Positions 33,678 through 44,029 of a stretch of 55,862 bases of DNA are shown piece by piece. The notes below the pieces were generated by a model. That model was not told the origin of the DNA. It ran no database searches and saw nothing but the letters and a program-made list of their open reading frames with translations. Where the stretch lies: assembly GCA_028284265.1 (NCBI GenBank), contig JANQRZ010000006.1:271610-327471 (forward strand), given 5' to 3'. The DNA comes from Rhodothermales bacterium (GTDB lineage: Bacteria > Bacteroidota > Rhodothermia > Rhodothermales > JANQRZ01). The position numbers were made by a program, and so were the translations under genes. Within the stretch, counting starts at the first letter, position 1, and each line of letters starts with the position of its first letter.

Positions 33678-35318
33678 TTACAGACCGAGCACGTCGGCAC
33701 CTTGCTCGAAGACGATGTCTACGGGAATCTGCGCTTCTTGCAGGCGGTCGAGGTCGGACTGGAGGTCGGGGCCGATCTGGGCATACTCGTTGACGAATGC
33801 CGCGACGCCCTCGTAGTCGCCGTCGCCCTGGAAGCGGAGAATGCGCTCACTGAGCATGTCCACCACCTCGCCGACGCGGTCGGGGTTGATCTGGTAGCGC
33901 CCGTCCTCGCCGCGTGTGAACGCGCCGTTTTCGAGGAAGAAGTTGAACCGGATCAGGTTGGCCCGCCCGTGCGCGCTCGATGCGCCGAAGCGGATCGAGC
34001 GGAAGATGGAGGCGAGGAAGGTGACGTAGTTGTCCATCAGTTCGCCGCCGATCTCACCGCTTTCGTGGAGGCTCCCGATCATGTAGAGGCCGAGCACATC
34101 GGCCTTGCCCTCTTCGAGCGCGCTCGCGTTTTCCTGCAGCGCTTCGCGAACCGTCCCACTGCCGTCGAGCGTGTTCTTGATCCCGAGACCGTGGGCGACC
34201 TCGTGGAACATTGTGTTGGCGAAGAAGGCGTCGAAGGTGACGTGCTGGCGCTGCTCGGGGACGATCAGCACGTCGGCGATGGGTTCGAGGATCTGGTCGA
34301 ACTTGGCGCGCATGGCATTCTTGAGCTGGAGCCGCCGCGAGCCTTTCTGAAGCTGGACCTCCTCGTCGTTCGGGAGGTTGATGGCGATGGTCTTGCTGCC
34401 CGCGTTCGAGTCGCCCGCATAGTAGACCACGTCGTACGCCCCGAGGTCGGCGTTGCTGCCGGGTTCCTCCTGCTTGTATTCGTCGGGGACCGGGAGGCCG
34501 CGCTGAAGCTCGGGGAGGAGGGCGGCGTAGCGGGCGAGGCGCTCGCTCCACTCCTTGTCCTTGATGAGGACGTAGGCTTCGTTGGCCGCCTTCGCGCCCA
34601 TGAGTTGGTCCTCGTAGGTTTCCACCGGACCGACGACGAAGTCGAGGGTGTTGTCCTTCATGTCCATCCACGCCATGTCGCTCGGCTGGTAGTCGCCCGA
34701 GAGGAGGGCGTCGGCGCGAAGGGTGAGGTAGTTTTTCAGGCCCGGGTCGTCGGCGAGTTCGGCGGCTTCGCGGAGCTTCTCGGCGGCGAGTTGGTGCTGC
34801 TCGGCGAAGACTTCGTGGTACGGGATGGCGACGAGGTTGCCTTCTTCGTCGCGTTCGACCATCGTGTAGAGACTCAGCAGATCCGGGTTCTCCGCAGCGG
34901 CAGCTTCGAGTTCTTCCTTGGTGATGTCGGCCGGATAGAAGCTCGCGCCGAGGGGCTTCGCGCCGACACCGGGCAGAAACGCCCCGTCGCCATCTAGTCG
35001 GTCCCACGGGCCGTAGTTGATCTCGGCATACGCCCGCGCCGGACCGTCGAGCCGACCGAGCAGTTCGTCGCGGTCGCCGTAGGCCTGCATCCAGAAGACC
35101 TCGTCCATCGCGTCCGACGCTTCGATCAGGAGCGGAATCATCGCCCGCTCGTTGTCGGTCAGTTCGATGTTGGTCGTCAGTCGGACTGGGGTGTACTGGT
35201 CGAGGCGCTGCTGCATGGTGAGGCCGTCGCTGGCCGCAGCATCGGTGTCAGGGGCGGAGTCGGTGCCACACCCGGCGAAGATCAGCAGGCAGAGGCTCAG
35301 GCAGAGGGAAAGGCGCAT
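33678..35318 (-). CDS. M49-like (dipeptidyl-peptidase III family) zinc metallopeptidase lipoprotein
   Basis: A 546-residue protein with a lipoprotein signal peptide (lipobox FAGC around residue 17). The zinc site is HEVAHGLG (about residues 372-376) with a second motif EEGKAD 30 residues after the first His, matching the HExxxH/EExxAD pairing of family M49, but with a plain HExxH pentapeptide instead of the usual hexapeptide HExxGH. Pentapeptide variants are known in some bacterial M49 enzymes. The N-terminal half (EINYGPWDRLDGDGAF, LGASFYPADITKEE) matches the bacterial proteins usually labelled dipeptidyl-peptidase 3-like or Zn-dependent hydrolase. The start at 35318 is set by the signal peptide. 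It presumably cleaves short peptides at the cell envelope. Confidence 0.82.
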   Translation of the reverse strand: MRLSLCLSLCLLIFAGCGTDSAPDTDAAASDGLTMQQRLDQYTPVRLTTNIELTDNERAMIPLLIEASDAMDEVFWMQAYGDRDELLGRLDGPARAYAEINYGPWDRLDGDGAFLPGVGAKPLGASFYPADITKEELEAAAAENPDLLSLYTMVERDEEGNLVAIPYHEVFAEQHQLAAEKLREAAELADDPGLKNYLTLRADALLSGDYQPSDMAWMDMKDNTLDFVVGPVETYEDQLMGAKAANEAYVLIKDKEWSERLARYAALLPELQRGLPVPDEYKQEEPGSNADLGAYDVVYYAGDSNAGSKTIAINLPNDEEVQLQKGSRRLQLKNAMRAKFDQILEPIADVLIVPEQRQHVTFDAFFANTMFHEVAHGLGIKNTLDGSGTVREALQENASALEEGKADVLGLYMIGSLHESGEIGGELMDNYVTFLASIFRSIRFGASSAHGRANLIRFNFFLENGAFTRGEDGRYQINPDRVGEVVDMLSERILRFQGDGDYEGVAAFVNEYAQIGPDLQSDLDRLQEAQIPVDIVFEQGADVLGL

Positions 35319-35365
35319 GGTGCTTGGGCTGGATGGAAACAGGCGGACAAAATACGGCACCCCCC

Positions 35366-35429
35366 GTTCAGGTCGTACATCGGGCTATGCCCTCAAGCAC
35401 GACCTGAACAGTCCGCCTTCAAGGCGGAC
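35366..35429. repeat. Intergenic double hairpin element
   Basis: In the gap between two leftward genes, GTTCAGGTCGT (35366-35376) pairs perfectly with ACGACCTGAAC (35399-35409), followed at once by GTCCGCCTT-C-AAGGCGGAC (35411-35429), a second near-perfect hairpin. No T-run follows on either strand. It looks like a dispersed non-coding repeat rather than a terminator. Confidence 0.5.
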
Positions 35430-35462
35430 AGCCTGACGAGCGTTAGCGAGGAAGGCAGGGGG

Positions 35463-36404
35463 TCACTCAGGATCAGTGACGACGACAAAGCCGGTGTCGG
35501 CGGTGCGGAACGAGGCCGGGTCGAAGTCGGGGAAGGCGTCGTCGGGCTTCATCGTGATGATGAGTGTGCGTGTGCCGGGGCGCAGCCGGGCGAGGTGTTC
35601 TGGTACGCCAAGGCCGCCCTCGCTGTGGAACGTCCCGTTGACGTGGACGACGAGCGCGCCGGGATGAGCGTCGAGCGCTTCGGCAATCGCCTCCGCCATC
35701 GAGACATCGCGGAGGTTCTGGGCCGCGAGCATGTCGTCGAGGTTCGGCATCGCAGGGTGAATAGGCGCGGCGGTGGAGTCGGAGGCGGTCGAGTCCGGTG
35801 TCGCGCTATGCGGCGACCCGTGCGCGCCCATCATCTCCTCCATCAGGACGGTGAACTCTTCGGCGAGGGCGGGTGAGGCCGGGACGATGGGTAGCGTCGG
35901 CAACGTGGCTTTCGCCTCGGCGGAGAGCGAGTCGAGGGCGTCCGGCCCGAGACGGGAGACGCGGCTGACGTAGCGCGCCGGCGCGTTCGCCGCGATGACC
36001 GGCAATCCATTCTCTCGGGCGAACTCGACGAGCGGGCGATAGTCGGTCGCGTAGTTGCCCCACGGTCGGGCCGCGTCAAGCATGTCGCGCTCGCGGATCA
36101 GCCCGGCGAGGTACTCATCGAGGATGCCCTGCACATCGCGCTCGAACATTTCGAGCGACAGCACGAGGGGGCGGTTCGGGTCGTAGCGCTTCGCCGCGGC
36201 GAGCAGCAGCGCTTGGAGGCTATGCGCGACAGGGTCATCGTGGATCTCGCCGAGGAAGACCACGTCCGCCTCAGCCATCGCCTGCACCACGTCGTTCACG
36301 GATGAGGGCTCGCCCGCATCGGTATAGATGCGATAGGTCGAGTCGGCCGGTTGGGCGATGACTCCGGCAGCGAGAAGAAGGGAAACGATCAGGACGCGCA
36401 TCAT
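35463..36404 (-). CDS. ChaN/haem-binding-uptake (Tiki-like superfamily) exported protein
   Basis: A 313-residue exported protein with signal peptide MMRVLIVSLLLAAGVIAQ. The family hallmark is the early motif VVFLGEIHDDPVAH, with later conserved pieces SLEMFERDVQ, EYLAG and the C-terminal ALVVHVNGTFHSEGGLGVPEHL, placing it in the ChaN/DUF399 'haem-binding uptake' group, which is structurally related to Tiki-type proteases. A low-complexity Ser/Thr/His insert (GAHGSPHSATPDSTASDSTA) interrupts the domain at about residue 190. The start could be either Met of a double ATG (36404 or 36401). Role probably in haem or metal handling at the envelope; not provable here. Confidence 0.85.
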   Translation of the reverse strand: MMRVLIVSLLLAAGVIAQPADSTYRIYTDAGEPSSVNDVVQAMAEADVVFLGEIHDDPVAHSLQALLLAAAKRYDPNRPLVLSLEMFERDVQGILDEYLAGLIRERDMLDAARPWGNYATDYRPLVEFARENGLPVIAANAPARYVSRVSRLGPDALDSLSAEAKATLPTLPIVPASPALAEEFTVLMEEMMGAHGSPHSATPDSTASDSTAAPIHPAMPNLDDMLAAQNLRDVSMAEAIAEALDAHPGALVVHVNGTFHSEGGLGVPEHLARLRPGTRTLIITMKPDDAFPDFDPASFRTADTGFVVVTDPE

Positions 36405-36501
36405 CAAAGCACGTATTGTGAGGGTTTGAGTGTGCGAGGGATTGGGGGACCGGGGTTGAGTCACTTCCACACGCTCACCCTCCCATACCCATCAACCTCA
36501 T

Positions 36502-37992
36502 TCAGCGTCGCCCGCGGCCCCGGCCTCGGTCGCCCTTGGGGCGCGGCTCTTGGCGTTCTTGCTCGACGGCTTCGGTGTCCGAGGCGTGGAGGCTGTCATG
36601 GTAGACCTCGTCGAGCAGCATCGCCAGCAACTCCGGCTCCTCGTCGGCGATCAGGCGCTGGGCCAGCGGGACGAACCGCCGCATCCGCTCGCGCTCCATC
36701 CGGGTCTTGTTGCGAAGCTGCTCCTCCAGCAGGATCACGAGCCGCTGCCCGACACGCTCGGCGATCTCGGCGTCAGTCGGGAGCGTCCGCTTGTCGAGTT
36801 CGATGTCGTACTTCTTGGCGATGTCGTCGAGGATGCGCTCGGTCTCCTGCGTGACGATGCTGATGGCGACGCCCGTCTTGCCCGCGCGGGCGGTCCGACC
36901 GGCGCGGTGGATGTAGTACTCGCGGTCCTGCGGGATGTCATACATGAAAACGTGCGACAGGTCCGAGATGTCGATCCCGCGCGCGGCCACGTCGGTGGCG
37001 ACGAGGAAGCGAAGCTCGCCGCTGCGAAGCCGAGCCATCACCTTCTCGCGGGCCTTCTGCGTGAGGTCCGACGAGATCTCCGCCGCGTCGTGCCCGAAGT
37101 TGCGCAGGAAGGCGGCAAGGTACTCGACCTCGCGCCGGGTGTTGGCGAAGATGATCGCCGCGTCCGGGTTCTCCATCTCGATCAGGCTTACCAGCGCCCG
37201 GTCCTTCTCCATCGGCCCGACCTTATACGAGCGGTGGTCCATCGAGTCGACATGGACGCGGCCCGACGACAGGGTGAGGAAGCCGGGTTTGTCGAGAAAC
37301 TCCTCGCCGACGCGCTGCACCTTGAACGGCATCGTGGCGGAGAACATGTAACTCTGGCGCTCGCGGGGGAGGTAGCGCTGGAGCTTTTTCATCGCCGGGT
37401 AGAAGCCCATCGAGAGCATCTCATCGGCCTCGTCGAGAATCAGCATGCGCAGCCCGTCGAGGCGGAGCGTGCCTTTTTCGAGGTGGTCGAGCACGCGCCC
37501 CGGCGTCCCGACGACGAGTTGCGCGCCCTTCTTGAAGGCGTCGATCTGTGGCCCGTAGCCGACGCCGCCGTAAACCGCGACGGCGTGGAGCCGGTCGGCC
37601 TCCGGGCGTCCGCTGTTCATCTTGTCGAACTCGGCGAGGATCTGCTTCGCTAGCTCCCGCGTCGGGCCGAGCACGAGGGCCTGGACGGTTTTGGTGTGCG
37701 GGTCGAGGAGGTCGAGGAGCGGGAGGAGGAACGCGCCCGTCTTGCCGGTCCCGGTACGGGCCTGCACGATCAGGTCCTGCCCGTCGAGCATGTACGGGAT
37801 CGCCCGCTGCTGGACCGGCATCAGGCCCGGCCAGCCCGCGCCTCGCACGCCGTCGGCGACGGAATCGGGCAGGTCCTCCACGTCCATCGGCGGGAGGGCG
37901 GGATCGGGTTCTTGGAATCGATCTTGGGCTTGCTGCTTGCGCTTCGCGTCCTGCGCCTTCTGCGTCAGGTCGATGACGGCTTTGTATGCCAT
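36502..37992 (-). CDS. DEAD-box ATP-dependent RNA helicase
   Basis: A 496-residue helicase. Motif I is ARTGTGKT, Ia PTRELA, Ib TPGRVLDHL, II DEAD (LILDEADEMLSMGF), III SAT (MFSATMP), IV-like IIFANTRREVEYL, V ATDVAARGID and VI HRAGRTARAGKTG. A Q-motif is present upstream (LMPVQQRAIPYML). The C-terminal 90 residues are charged and end in a basic Arg/Gly tail (GDRGRGRGRR), as in the RhlE/CsdA-like helicases of ribosome assembly and cold adaptation. Which of these it is cannot be settled. Transcribed alone, divergent from the cyclase gene. Confidence 0.95.
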   Translation of the reverse strand: MAYKAVIDLTQKAQDAKRKQQAQDRFQEPDPALPPMDVEDLPDSVADGVRGAGWPGLMPVQQRAIPYMLDGQDLIVQARTGTGKTGAFLLPLLDLLDPHTKTVQALVLGPTRELAKQILAEFDKMNSGRPEADRLHAVAVYGGVGYGPQIDAFKKGAQLVVGTPGRVLDHLEKGTLRLDGLRMLILDEADEMLSMGFYPAMKKLQRYLPRERQSYMFSATMPFKVQRVGEEFLDKPGFLTLSSGRVHVDSMDHRSYKVGPMEKDRALVSLIEMENPDAAIIFANTRREVEYLAAFLRNFGHDAAEISSDLTQKAREKVMARLRSGELRFLVATDVAARGIDISDLSHVFMYDIPQDREYYIHRAGRTARAGKTGVAISIVTQETERILDDIAKKYDIELDKRTLPTDAEIAERVGQRLVILLEEQLRNKTRMERERMRRFVPLAQRLIADEEPELLAMLLDEVYHDSLHASDTEAVEQERQEPRPKGDRGRGRGRR

Positions 37993-38112
37993 GTGCTACG
38001 TCTCTCGAAAAAAGGGGATTCGGGACATGGTACGCCGAAGCTCGCGCCGCCGCCACCCCGTACGTTCGCCTTTCACCGAAAAAGGGCAGCGTACAGCGCA
38101 GCGTTTTTATTG

Positions 38113-38251
38113 TGTCACCCTGAGCGAAGCAGAGGGCGCAGCCCGGCGCGCAGTCGAAGGGTCTCTTCGGGCACGGCGTTGCCAGACCAGCGAGGCTCTA
38201 CCCGGAAAGACCCTTCGACTACGGACCTGTGGTCCTTCGCTCAGGGTGACA
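38113..38251. repeat. Long inverted repeat of the GTCACCCTGAGCGAAG type
   Basis: Nested perfect inverted arms: TGTCACCCTGAGCGAAG (38113-38129) with its complement at 38235-38251, and AGTCGAAGGGTCT (38152-38164) with its complement at 38208-38220. The whole unit folds as a long hairpin in the gap between helicase and cyclase genes. The core is a widespread dispersed intergenic repeat in many bacterial phyla. The rest of the 302-bp gap (37993-38294) shows no gene. Confidence 0.8.
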
Positions 38252-38294
38252 CGCTCGGGCGGAATAGGTGGCGTCCAGTAGCTTACGCCCCGTC

Positions 38295-39394
38295 ATGTGG
38301 TCTCGACTCTCTCCGAAAACCCGGCGCAACATTCTGCGGATCGCCCCCTTCGGGGTGATCTGGTTTGTCATGGACCAGGTGTTCACGATCTCCGACTACA
38401 CCTCCACCGACAGCCCCTCTGTCCGGCCCGATGAGGCGATTGCCTTGGACCCCGGCATCTATCTCTTCGCCAGCCTGGCCGTTGCCACCGTGGGATGCCT
38501 GGTCGGGGCCATCGAGTTGCTCTACCTGAACCGCCGCCTGAGCCAGTTCAGCTTGACCACCAAGCTCGTCGTCAAGACGCTGTTCTACGCGGCCCTCCTG
38601 ACGGCGGTCGTACTCATCACGTTTCCCATTGCCGCCGCGATGGAGATGGACACGGGGTTGACGGACCCGCGTGTCTGGGAGCGGCTGCAGGGGTTCCTCG
38701 TCAGTAAGCCCGCCCTTAACACCGGCGTCCAACTCACGACCCACCTCGTGATCTCGCTGTTCTACGCCGAGACGAGCGAGCACATGGGGGCGCACGTGCT
38801 GCGCAACTTCCTGACGGGGCGCTACCACACGCCGAAGGAGGAGCGCCGCGTCTTTCTGTTCTCCGACATGAAGTCGTCCACGACCATCGCCGAACGGCTT
38901 GGCCACGCCCGCTACTTCCTCCTGCTCCGGGCTTACTACGACGCGCTCGCCGACGCCATCGTCGACCACGGTGGCGAAGTCTACCAGTACATCGGCGACG
39001 AGATCGTCGTGTCGTGGCCTGAGGCTGTTGGGGTTCGCGATGCGAATTGCCTCCGCTGCGTGCTCCAGATGAAGCGCGACCTGCGCGAGCGGGCCAACTG
39101 GTTTGAAGCCGAGTTCGGCGTCGCGCCGGACTTCAAGGCGGGCTTACAGGTCGGGGCCGTCACGACGGGCGAGGTCGGGGCGCTCAAGCGGGAGATCGTG
39201 TTCACCGGCGACGTGCTGAACCAGACCGCCCGGATTCAGGGACTGTGCAACGCGCTCGGTGCTGACCTCCTGGTCGGCGACGAACTCCGCGCCCGCCTCG
39301 ACGCACCGGACGGGTGGACCTTCCGCTCGCTCGGGGAGCAGGTGCTACGAGGTAAAGGTCAGTCGGTCGAGGTGTTCGCGCTGGAGGCTAGCGG

Positions 39395-39410
<16 letters not shown>
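38295..39410 (+). CDS. Membrane-bound class III adenylate/guanylate cyclase
   Basis: A 371-residue protein. The N-terminal 170 residues carry about four hydrophobic segments (starting near NILRIAPFGVIWFVM, then IYLFASLAVATVGCLVGAIEL). The C-terminal catalytic domain starts at VFLFSDMKSSTT, whose Asp is the first metal ligand; the second lies in YIGDEIVVSW. FTGDVLNQTARIQ contains the Asn and Arg expected to stabilise the transition state. It should make cAMP or cGMP; base specificity is not certain from these residues. The ATG at 38295 is preferred over an upstream GTG at 38268. Its 3' end overlaps the convergent transporter gene by 16 bp. Confidence 0.9.
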
Positions 39411-40948
<1,538 letters not shown>

Positions 40949-41030
40949 GCGCGGAGAAGGCTAGATGAGAGAAGGCGCGCCAAACATAGGCATGCCGGAC
41001 CCTAGTAGGAAAGCTTGCGCGGCCGAAGGG

Positions 41031-41780
41031 TTACATCGCCAGTCCACCGTCAACGTGGAGGACGTGACCGGTGATGTAGCTGGAGGCATCGGAGGCGAGG
41101 AAGAGGACGGCCCCGGCGATGTCTTCGGGCGAGGCGGGACGCTTGAGCGGAATATTGTTGAGCATCGCATCTTTCGCGGCGTCGCCGAGCGCGTCCGTCA
41201 TGTCGGTCTCGACGTAGCCCGGTGCAACCACATTCGCCCGTACATGGCGCGCACCCAATTCTTTGGCGAGGCTCTTGGTGAAGCCGATGATCCCGGCCTT
41301 GCTCGCCGCGTAGTTCGCCTGCCCCGGATTCCCCATCACGCCGACCACCGAGGAGATGTTGATGATGCTTCCGGCGCGCTGCTTCATCATCGGGCGGTAG
41401 GCCGCCTTGGCCGAGTTGAAGACGCTCTTGAGGTTGACCCCGATGACGGCGTCCCAGTCGTCCTCGCCCATGCGGATGAGCAGGTTGTCTCGCGTCACCC
41501 CTGCGTTGTTGACCAGTACGTCAATGGACCCCCATGCTTCGATCACCGCGTCCACGGCGGCCTGCGACGCGTCGAAGTCGGCAGCGTCGCTCTGGATGGC
41601 GAGGGCCTCGGTGCCCCGGCCTTCGAGTTCGGCCTTGAGCGCGTCGGCGGTGTCGGACGAGGAGCGGTAGGTGAAGGCCACCTTCGCCCCAGCCCCGGCG
41701 CAGGCTTCGACGATAGCGCGGCCGATCCCGCGTGTGCCGCCAGTGACGAGGACCGTTTTACCAGAGAGGTCGAGTTTCAT
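41031..41780 (-). CDS. fabG: 3-oxoacyl-[acyl-carrier-protein] reductase
   Basis: A 249-residue short-chain dehydrogenase. It has the NADPH-binding VTGGTRGIGRAIVEA (about residues 12-26), NNAG at about 88, the catalytic Ser in IINISSVVG, and Tyr/Lys in NYAASKAG, with the family ending GHVLHVDGGLAM. It reduces 3-oxoacyl-ACP in the elongation cycle. Gene order plsX-fabH-fabD-fabG supports FabG over other SDR enzymes. No acpP follows directly, unlike the classic E. coli order; the next gene is an AbgT transporter. Confidence 0.96.
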   Translation of the reverse strand: MKLDLSGKTVLVTGGTRGIGRAIVEACAGAGAKVAFTYRSSSDTADALKAELEGRGTEALAIQSDAADFDASQAAVDAVIEAWGSIDVLVNNAGVTRDNLLIRMGEDDWDAVIGVNLKSVFNSAKAAYRPMMKQRAGSIINISSVVGVMGNPGQANYAASKAGIIGFTKSLAKELGARHVRANVVAPGYVETDMTDALGDAAKDAMLNNIPLKRPASPEDIAGAVLFLASDASSYITGHVLHVDGGLAM

Positions 41781-41784
41781 GTCT

Positions 41785-41873
41785 ATTGGGCGATTGGGTG
41801 ATTTATGATGGGGTGATTGGGAGCTTCGCCGCGAACTGAATCAGTCAATCAGCGAATCGCTCAATCACCCAAT
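41785..41873. repeat. Low-complexity inverted repeat in the fabD-fabG gap (GATTGGGTGA words)
   Basis: ATTGGGCGATTGGGTGATT (41785-41803) is matched at 16 of 19 positions by the complement of 41855-41873, and the inner part is again built of TGATTGGG and TCAATCAG words. The right arm overlaps the last codons and stop of fabD. The fold would form in the mRNA between the two coding regions. No T-run; not a standard terminator. Confidence 0.6.
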
Positions 41874-42800
41874 GTCTTCGGCGGTGCCTGCGGCGGCGGT
41901 CTCGACCTCGCGGCCGAGGGTACGCTTGACTAAGCCCGAGAGCACCTTGCCCGCACCGACCTCGACGAAGCGGTCGGCCCCGTCGGCGTGCATGGCTTCG
42001 AGCGTCTGTGCCCAGCGGACGGGGGCGGTGAGCTGGTCGAGCAGGCGGCGACGGATTTCGTCGGGGTCGGTCGTCGGCTGGGCGGTGACGTTGAGGTAGA
42101 CAGGGCAACGCGGCGCGGTGATGGTCGCTGCTTCGAGGGCTTCGCCGAGGCCGTCTACGGCGTAGGCCATGAGCGGCGAGTGAAACGCGCCGCTGACCGG
42201 GAGCGGGAGGACGCGCTTCGCCCCGGCCTCGCTCGCGGTCTCGCCCGCCCGTGCCACCGCGTCGTGGTCGCCCGAGATTACGATCTGCCCCGGCGAGTTG
42301 AAGTTGGCGCACTGCACGACGCCCTCGCCCGCGTCGGTCGCCTCCTGGCAGATTCGCTCCAGCACGTCGGCGTCGAGATTGAGCACGGCGGACATCGCGC
42401 CGGGCCGCTCGTCGCCCGCCCGCGCCATCAGTTGGCCTCGGAGTTGGACGAGACGGAAGCCCTGCTCAAAGCTGAACGCTCCGGCGGCAGCAAGCGCGCT
42501 GTACTCGCCGAGGCTGTGACCCGCCGTCATGTCAGGCGACTGCCCCTTCGACTGCAACACCGCGAAGGCGGCAAGGCTGTGAACGTAGAGCGCGGGCTGC
42601 GTAATGTCGGTCTGCGTCAGCGCGGCTTTCTCAACCTCTGGGTCGCCGCCGGTGCCAAACATCAGGTCCTTGAGCGATACGTCGAACAGCGCCTCGGCTT
42701 CGTCGAAGACAGCGCGGGCTTCGGGAAATTGCTCGTAGAGATCGGCACCCATGCCGACGTACTGGGAGCCTTGGCCGGGGAACAGGAAAGCGGTTGCCAT
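41865..42800 (-). CDS. fabD: Malonyl-CoA:ACP transacylase
   Basis: A 311-residue acyltransferase. It begins with FLFPGQGSQYVGMG, carries the active-site motif GHSLGEYSAL with Ser about residue 95, the His in SGAFHSPLM, and the C-terminal FVEVGAGKVLSGLVKR. It transfers malonyl from CoA to acyl carrier protein. The last codons overlap the inverted repeat in the fabD-fabG gap. Confidence 0.96.
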   Translation of the reverse strand: MATAFLFPGQGSQYVGMGADLYEQFPEARAVFDEAEALFDVSLKDLMFGTGGDPEVEKAALTQTDITQPALYVHSLAAFAVLQSKGQSPDMTAGHSLGEYSALAAAGAFSFEQGFRLVQLRGQLMARAGDERPGAMSAVLNLDADVLERICQEATDAGEGVVQCANFNSPGQIVISGDHDAVARAGETASEAGAKRVLPLPVSGAFHSPLMAYAVDGLGEALEAATITAPRCPVYLNVTAQPTTDPDEIRRRLLDQLTAPVRWAQTLEAMHADGADRFVEVGAGKVLSGLVKRTLGREVETAAAGTAEDIG

Positions 42801-42903
42801 CGGGAGAAGAGAAAGAGGTCGGGGGAAAGAGAGGAGATAACGAAGGGAGGGAAGAGGTGGCTCTCCTCTCTATCTCCTCCCTCTGTTCTTTCTTCTCTCG
42901 GGA
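42801..42903. repeat. Polypurine/polypyrimidine inverted repeat in the fabH-fabD gap
   Basis: The gap is made of a purine-rich half (GGGAGAAGAGAAAGAGG..., 42802-42859) followed by a pyrimidine-rich half (CTCTCCTCTCTATCTCC..., 42861-42899), imperfectly complementary, for example GAGGAGATA (about 42831) with TATCTCCTC (42871). A closely similar pyrimidine-rich half occurs at 51549-51582 before rplM. Confidence 0.6.
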
Positions 42904-42905
42904 AG

Positions 42906-43943
42906 CTACGCTTCCTCCAGTGTGTTCTGCTGGCGTTCCAGCGCGCCCGGCACCTGGCTTCCGTCGTAGGCCCACGTCAGGTACGTCGCGCCCCACGTAA
43001 ACCCGCCGCCGAAGGCCGCGAGGATGATGTTGTCGCCGGGCCGGAGTTCGGCCTCCCAGTCATAGAGGCAGAGCGGGATGGTGCCGGAGGTGGTGTTGCC
43101 GTAGCGGTCAATGTTGATCATCACCTTGTCGCGCCCGATGCCTACTCGGTTGGCGGTCGCGTCGATGATGCGGAGGTTGGCTTGGTGCGGGACGAGGTAC
43201 TTGATGTCGTCGCCCGAGAGGTTGTTGCGCTTTGCCACCTCAGCGGCGACTCCCGACATACCCTTGACGGCGAACTTGAACACCTGCCGCCCCTCTTGGA
43301 TGAGGTAGTGCATCTTCTTGTCGATGGTCTCATGGGAGGCCGGGTGCAGGCTGCCGCCCGCATCCATCCGCAGGTGCTCGCCCCCTGAGCCATCGACCTT
43401 GTGGACGAAGTCGACGAGGCCGTGCTCTTCATGGGGTTCTAGGAGCACGGCTCCGGCCCCATCGCCGAAGATGATGCAGGTCGTCCGGTCGGTGTAGTCC
43501 ATGATCGAACTCATCATGTCGGCCCCGATCACCAGGACTTTCTTGTGTGCGCCGGTCTCGATGAACCGTGCGCCCGCCGAGAGGGCGAAGAGAAACCCGC
43601 TGCACGCTGCCGAGAGGTCGTAGCCCCATGCATTCGTCGCGCCGATCTCGTGCTGGACGAGGCAGGCCGTCGCCGGAAAGAGCATGTCCGGCGTCACTGT
43701 CGCCACGATGATCAGGTCAATCTCCTCGGGGTCGATGCCGCGCTGATCGAGGATTTCTTGCGCGGCACGCGAGCACATGTAGGCCGTCGCCTTGCCTGGC
43801 TCACGGAGGATGCGGCGCTCGCGGATGCCGGTGCGCGTGCGAATCCATTCGTCGTTGGTATCGACCAGCTTTTCGAGGTCGAAGTTGGTCATCTTCGTCT
43901 CGGGGAGGAAGTGACCGACAGCAGTGATGGCAGCGCGAGGCAT
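42906..43943 (-). CDS. fabH: 3-oxoacyl-ACP synthase III
   Basis: A 345-residue condensing enzyme. The catalytic triad is visible as Cys in [13 protein letters not shown], His in [12 protein letters not shown] and Asn in [10 protein letters not shown]; the N-terminal pattern [17 protein letters not shown] is typical. It starts fatty-acid synthesis by condensing acetyl-CoA or a branched primer with malonyl-ACP; primer choice is not deducible. The C-terminal 20 residues ([19 protein letters not shown]) extend slightly beyond the usual end. Confidence 0.96.
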   Translation of the reverse strand: MPRAAITAVGHFLPETKMTNFDLEKLVDTNDEWIRTRTGIRERRILREPGKATAYMCSRAAQEILDQRGIDPEEIDLIIVATVTPDMLFPATACLVQHEIGATNAWGYDLSAACSGFLFALSAGARFIETGAHKKVLVIGADMMSSIMDYTDRTTCIIFGDGAGAVLLEPHEEHGLVDFVHKVDGSGGEHLRMDAGGSLHPASHETIDKKMHYLIQEGRQVFKFAVKGMSGVAAEVAKRNNLSGDDIKYLVPHQANLRIIDATANRVGIGRDKVMINIDRYGNTTSGTIPLCLYDWEAELRPGDNIILAAFGGGFTWGATYLTWAYDGSQVPGALERQQNTLEEA

Positions 43944-43948
43944 AGTTA

Positions 43949-44026
43949 ATGGCTGACTAAGTGAGTAACTGATAGGGTGATCGAAAAGACTAATCAGCCA
44001 GTCAGCTAATCAGCGAGTCACCCAAT
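43949..44026. repeat. Low-complexity inverted repeat in the plsX-fabH gap (TGACTGA words)
   Basis: Left arm ATGGCTGACTAAGTGAG... (from 43949) pairs imperfectly, roughly 24 of 33 positions, with the complement of the right arm ending GCGAGTCACCCAATG (44026). The words TGACT, CTGA and GGGTGA resemble those of the element at 41785. It fills most of the gap between plsX and fabH. Confidence 0.55.
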
Positions 44027-44029
44027 GTG

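Noticed and set aside
33648-34997. A 449-codon rightward open frame opposite the M49-like gene
   Set aside because: Shadow frame; Val/Glu/Leu-rich without family features, and the peptidase motifs lie on the other strand.
38283-38969. A 228-codon leftward open frame opposite the nucleotide cyclase
   Set aside because: Shadow of the cyclase gene, whose catalytic motifs are clear.
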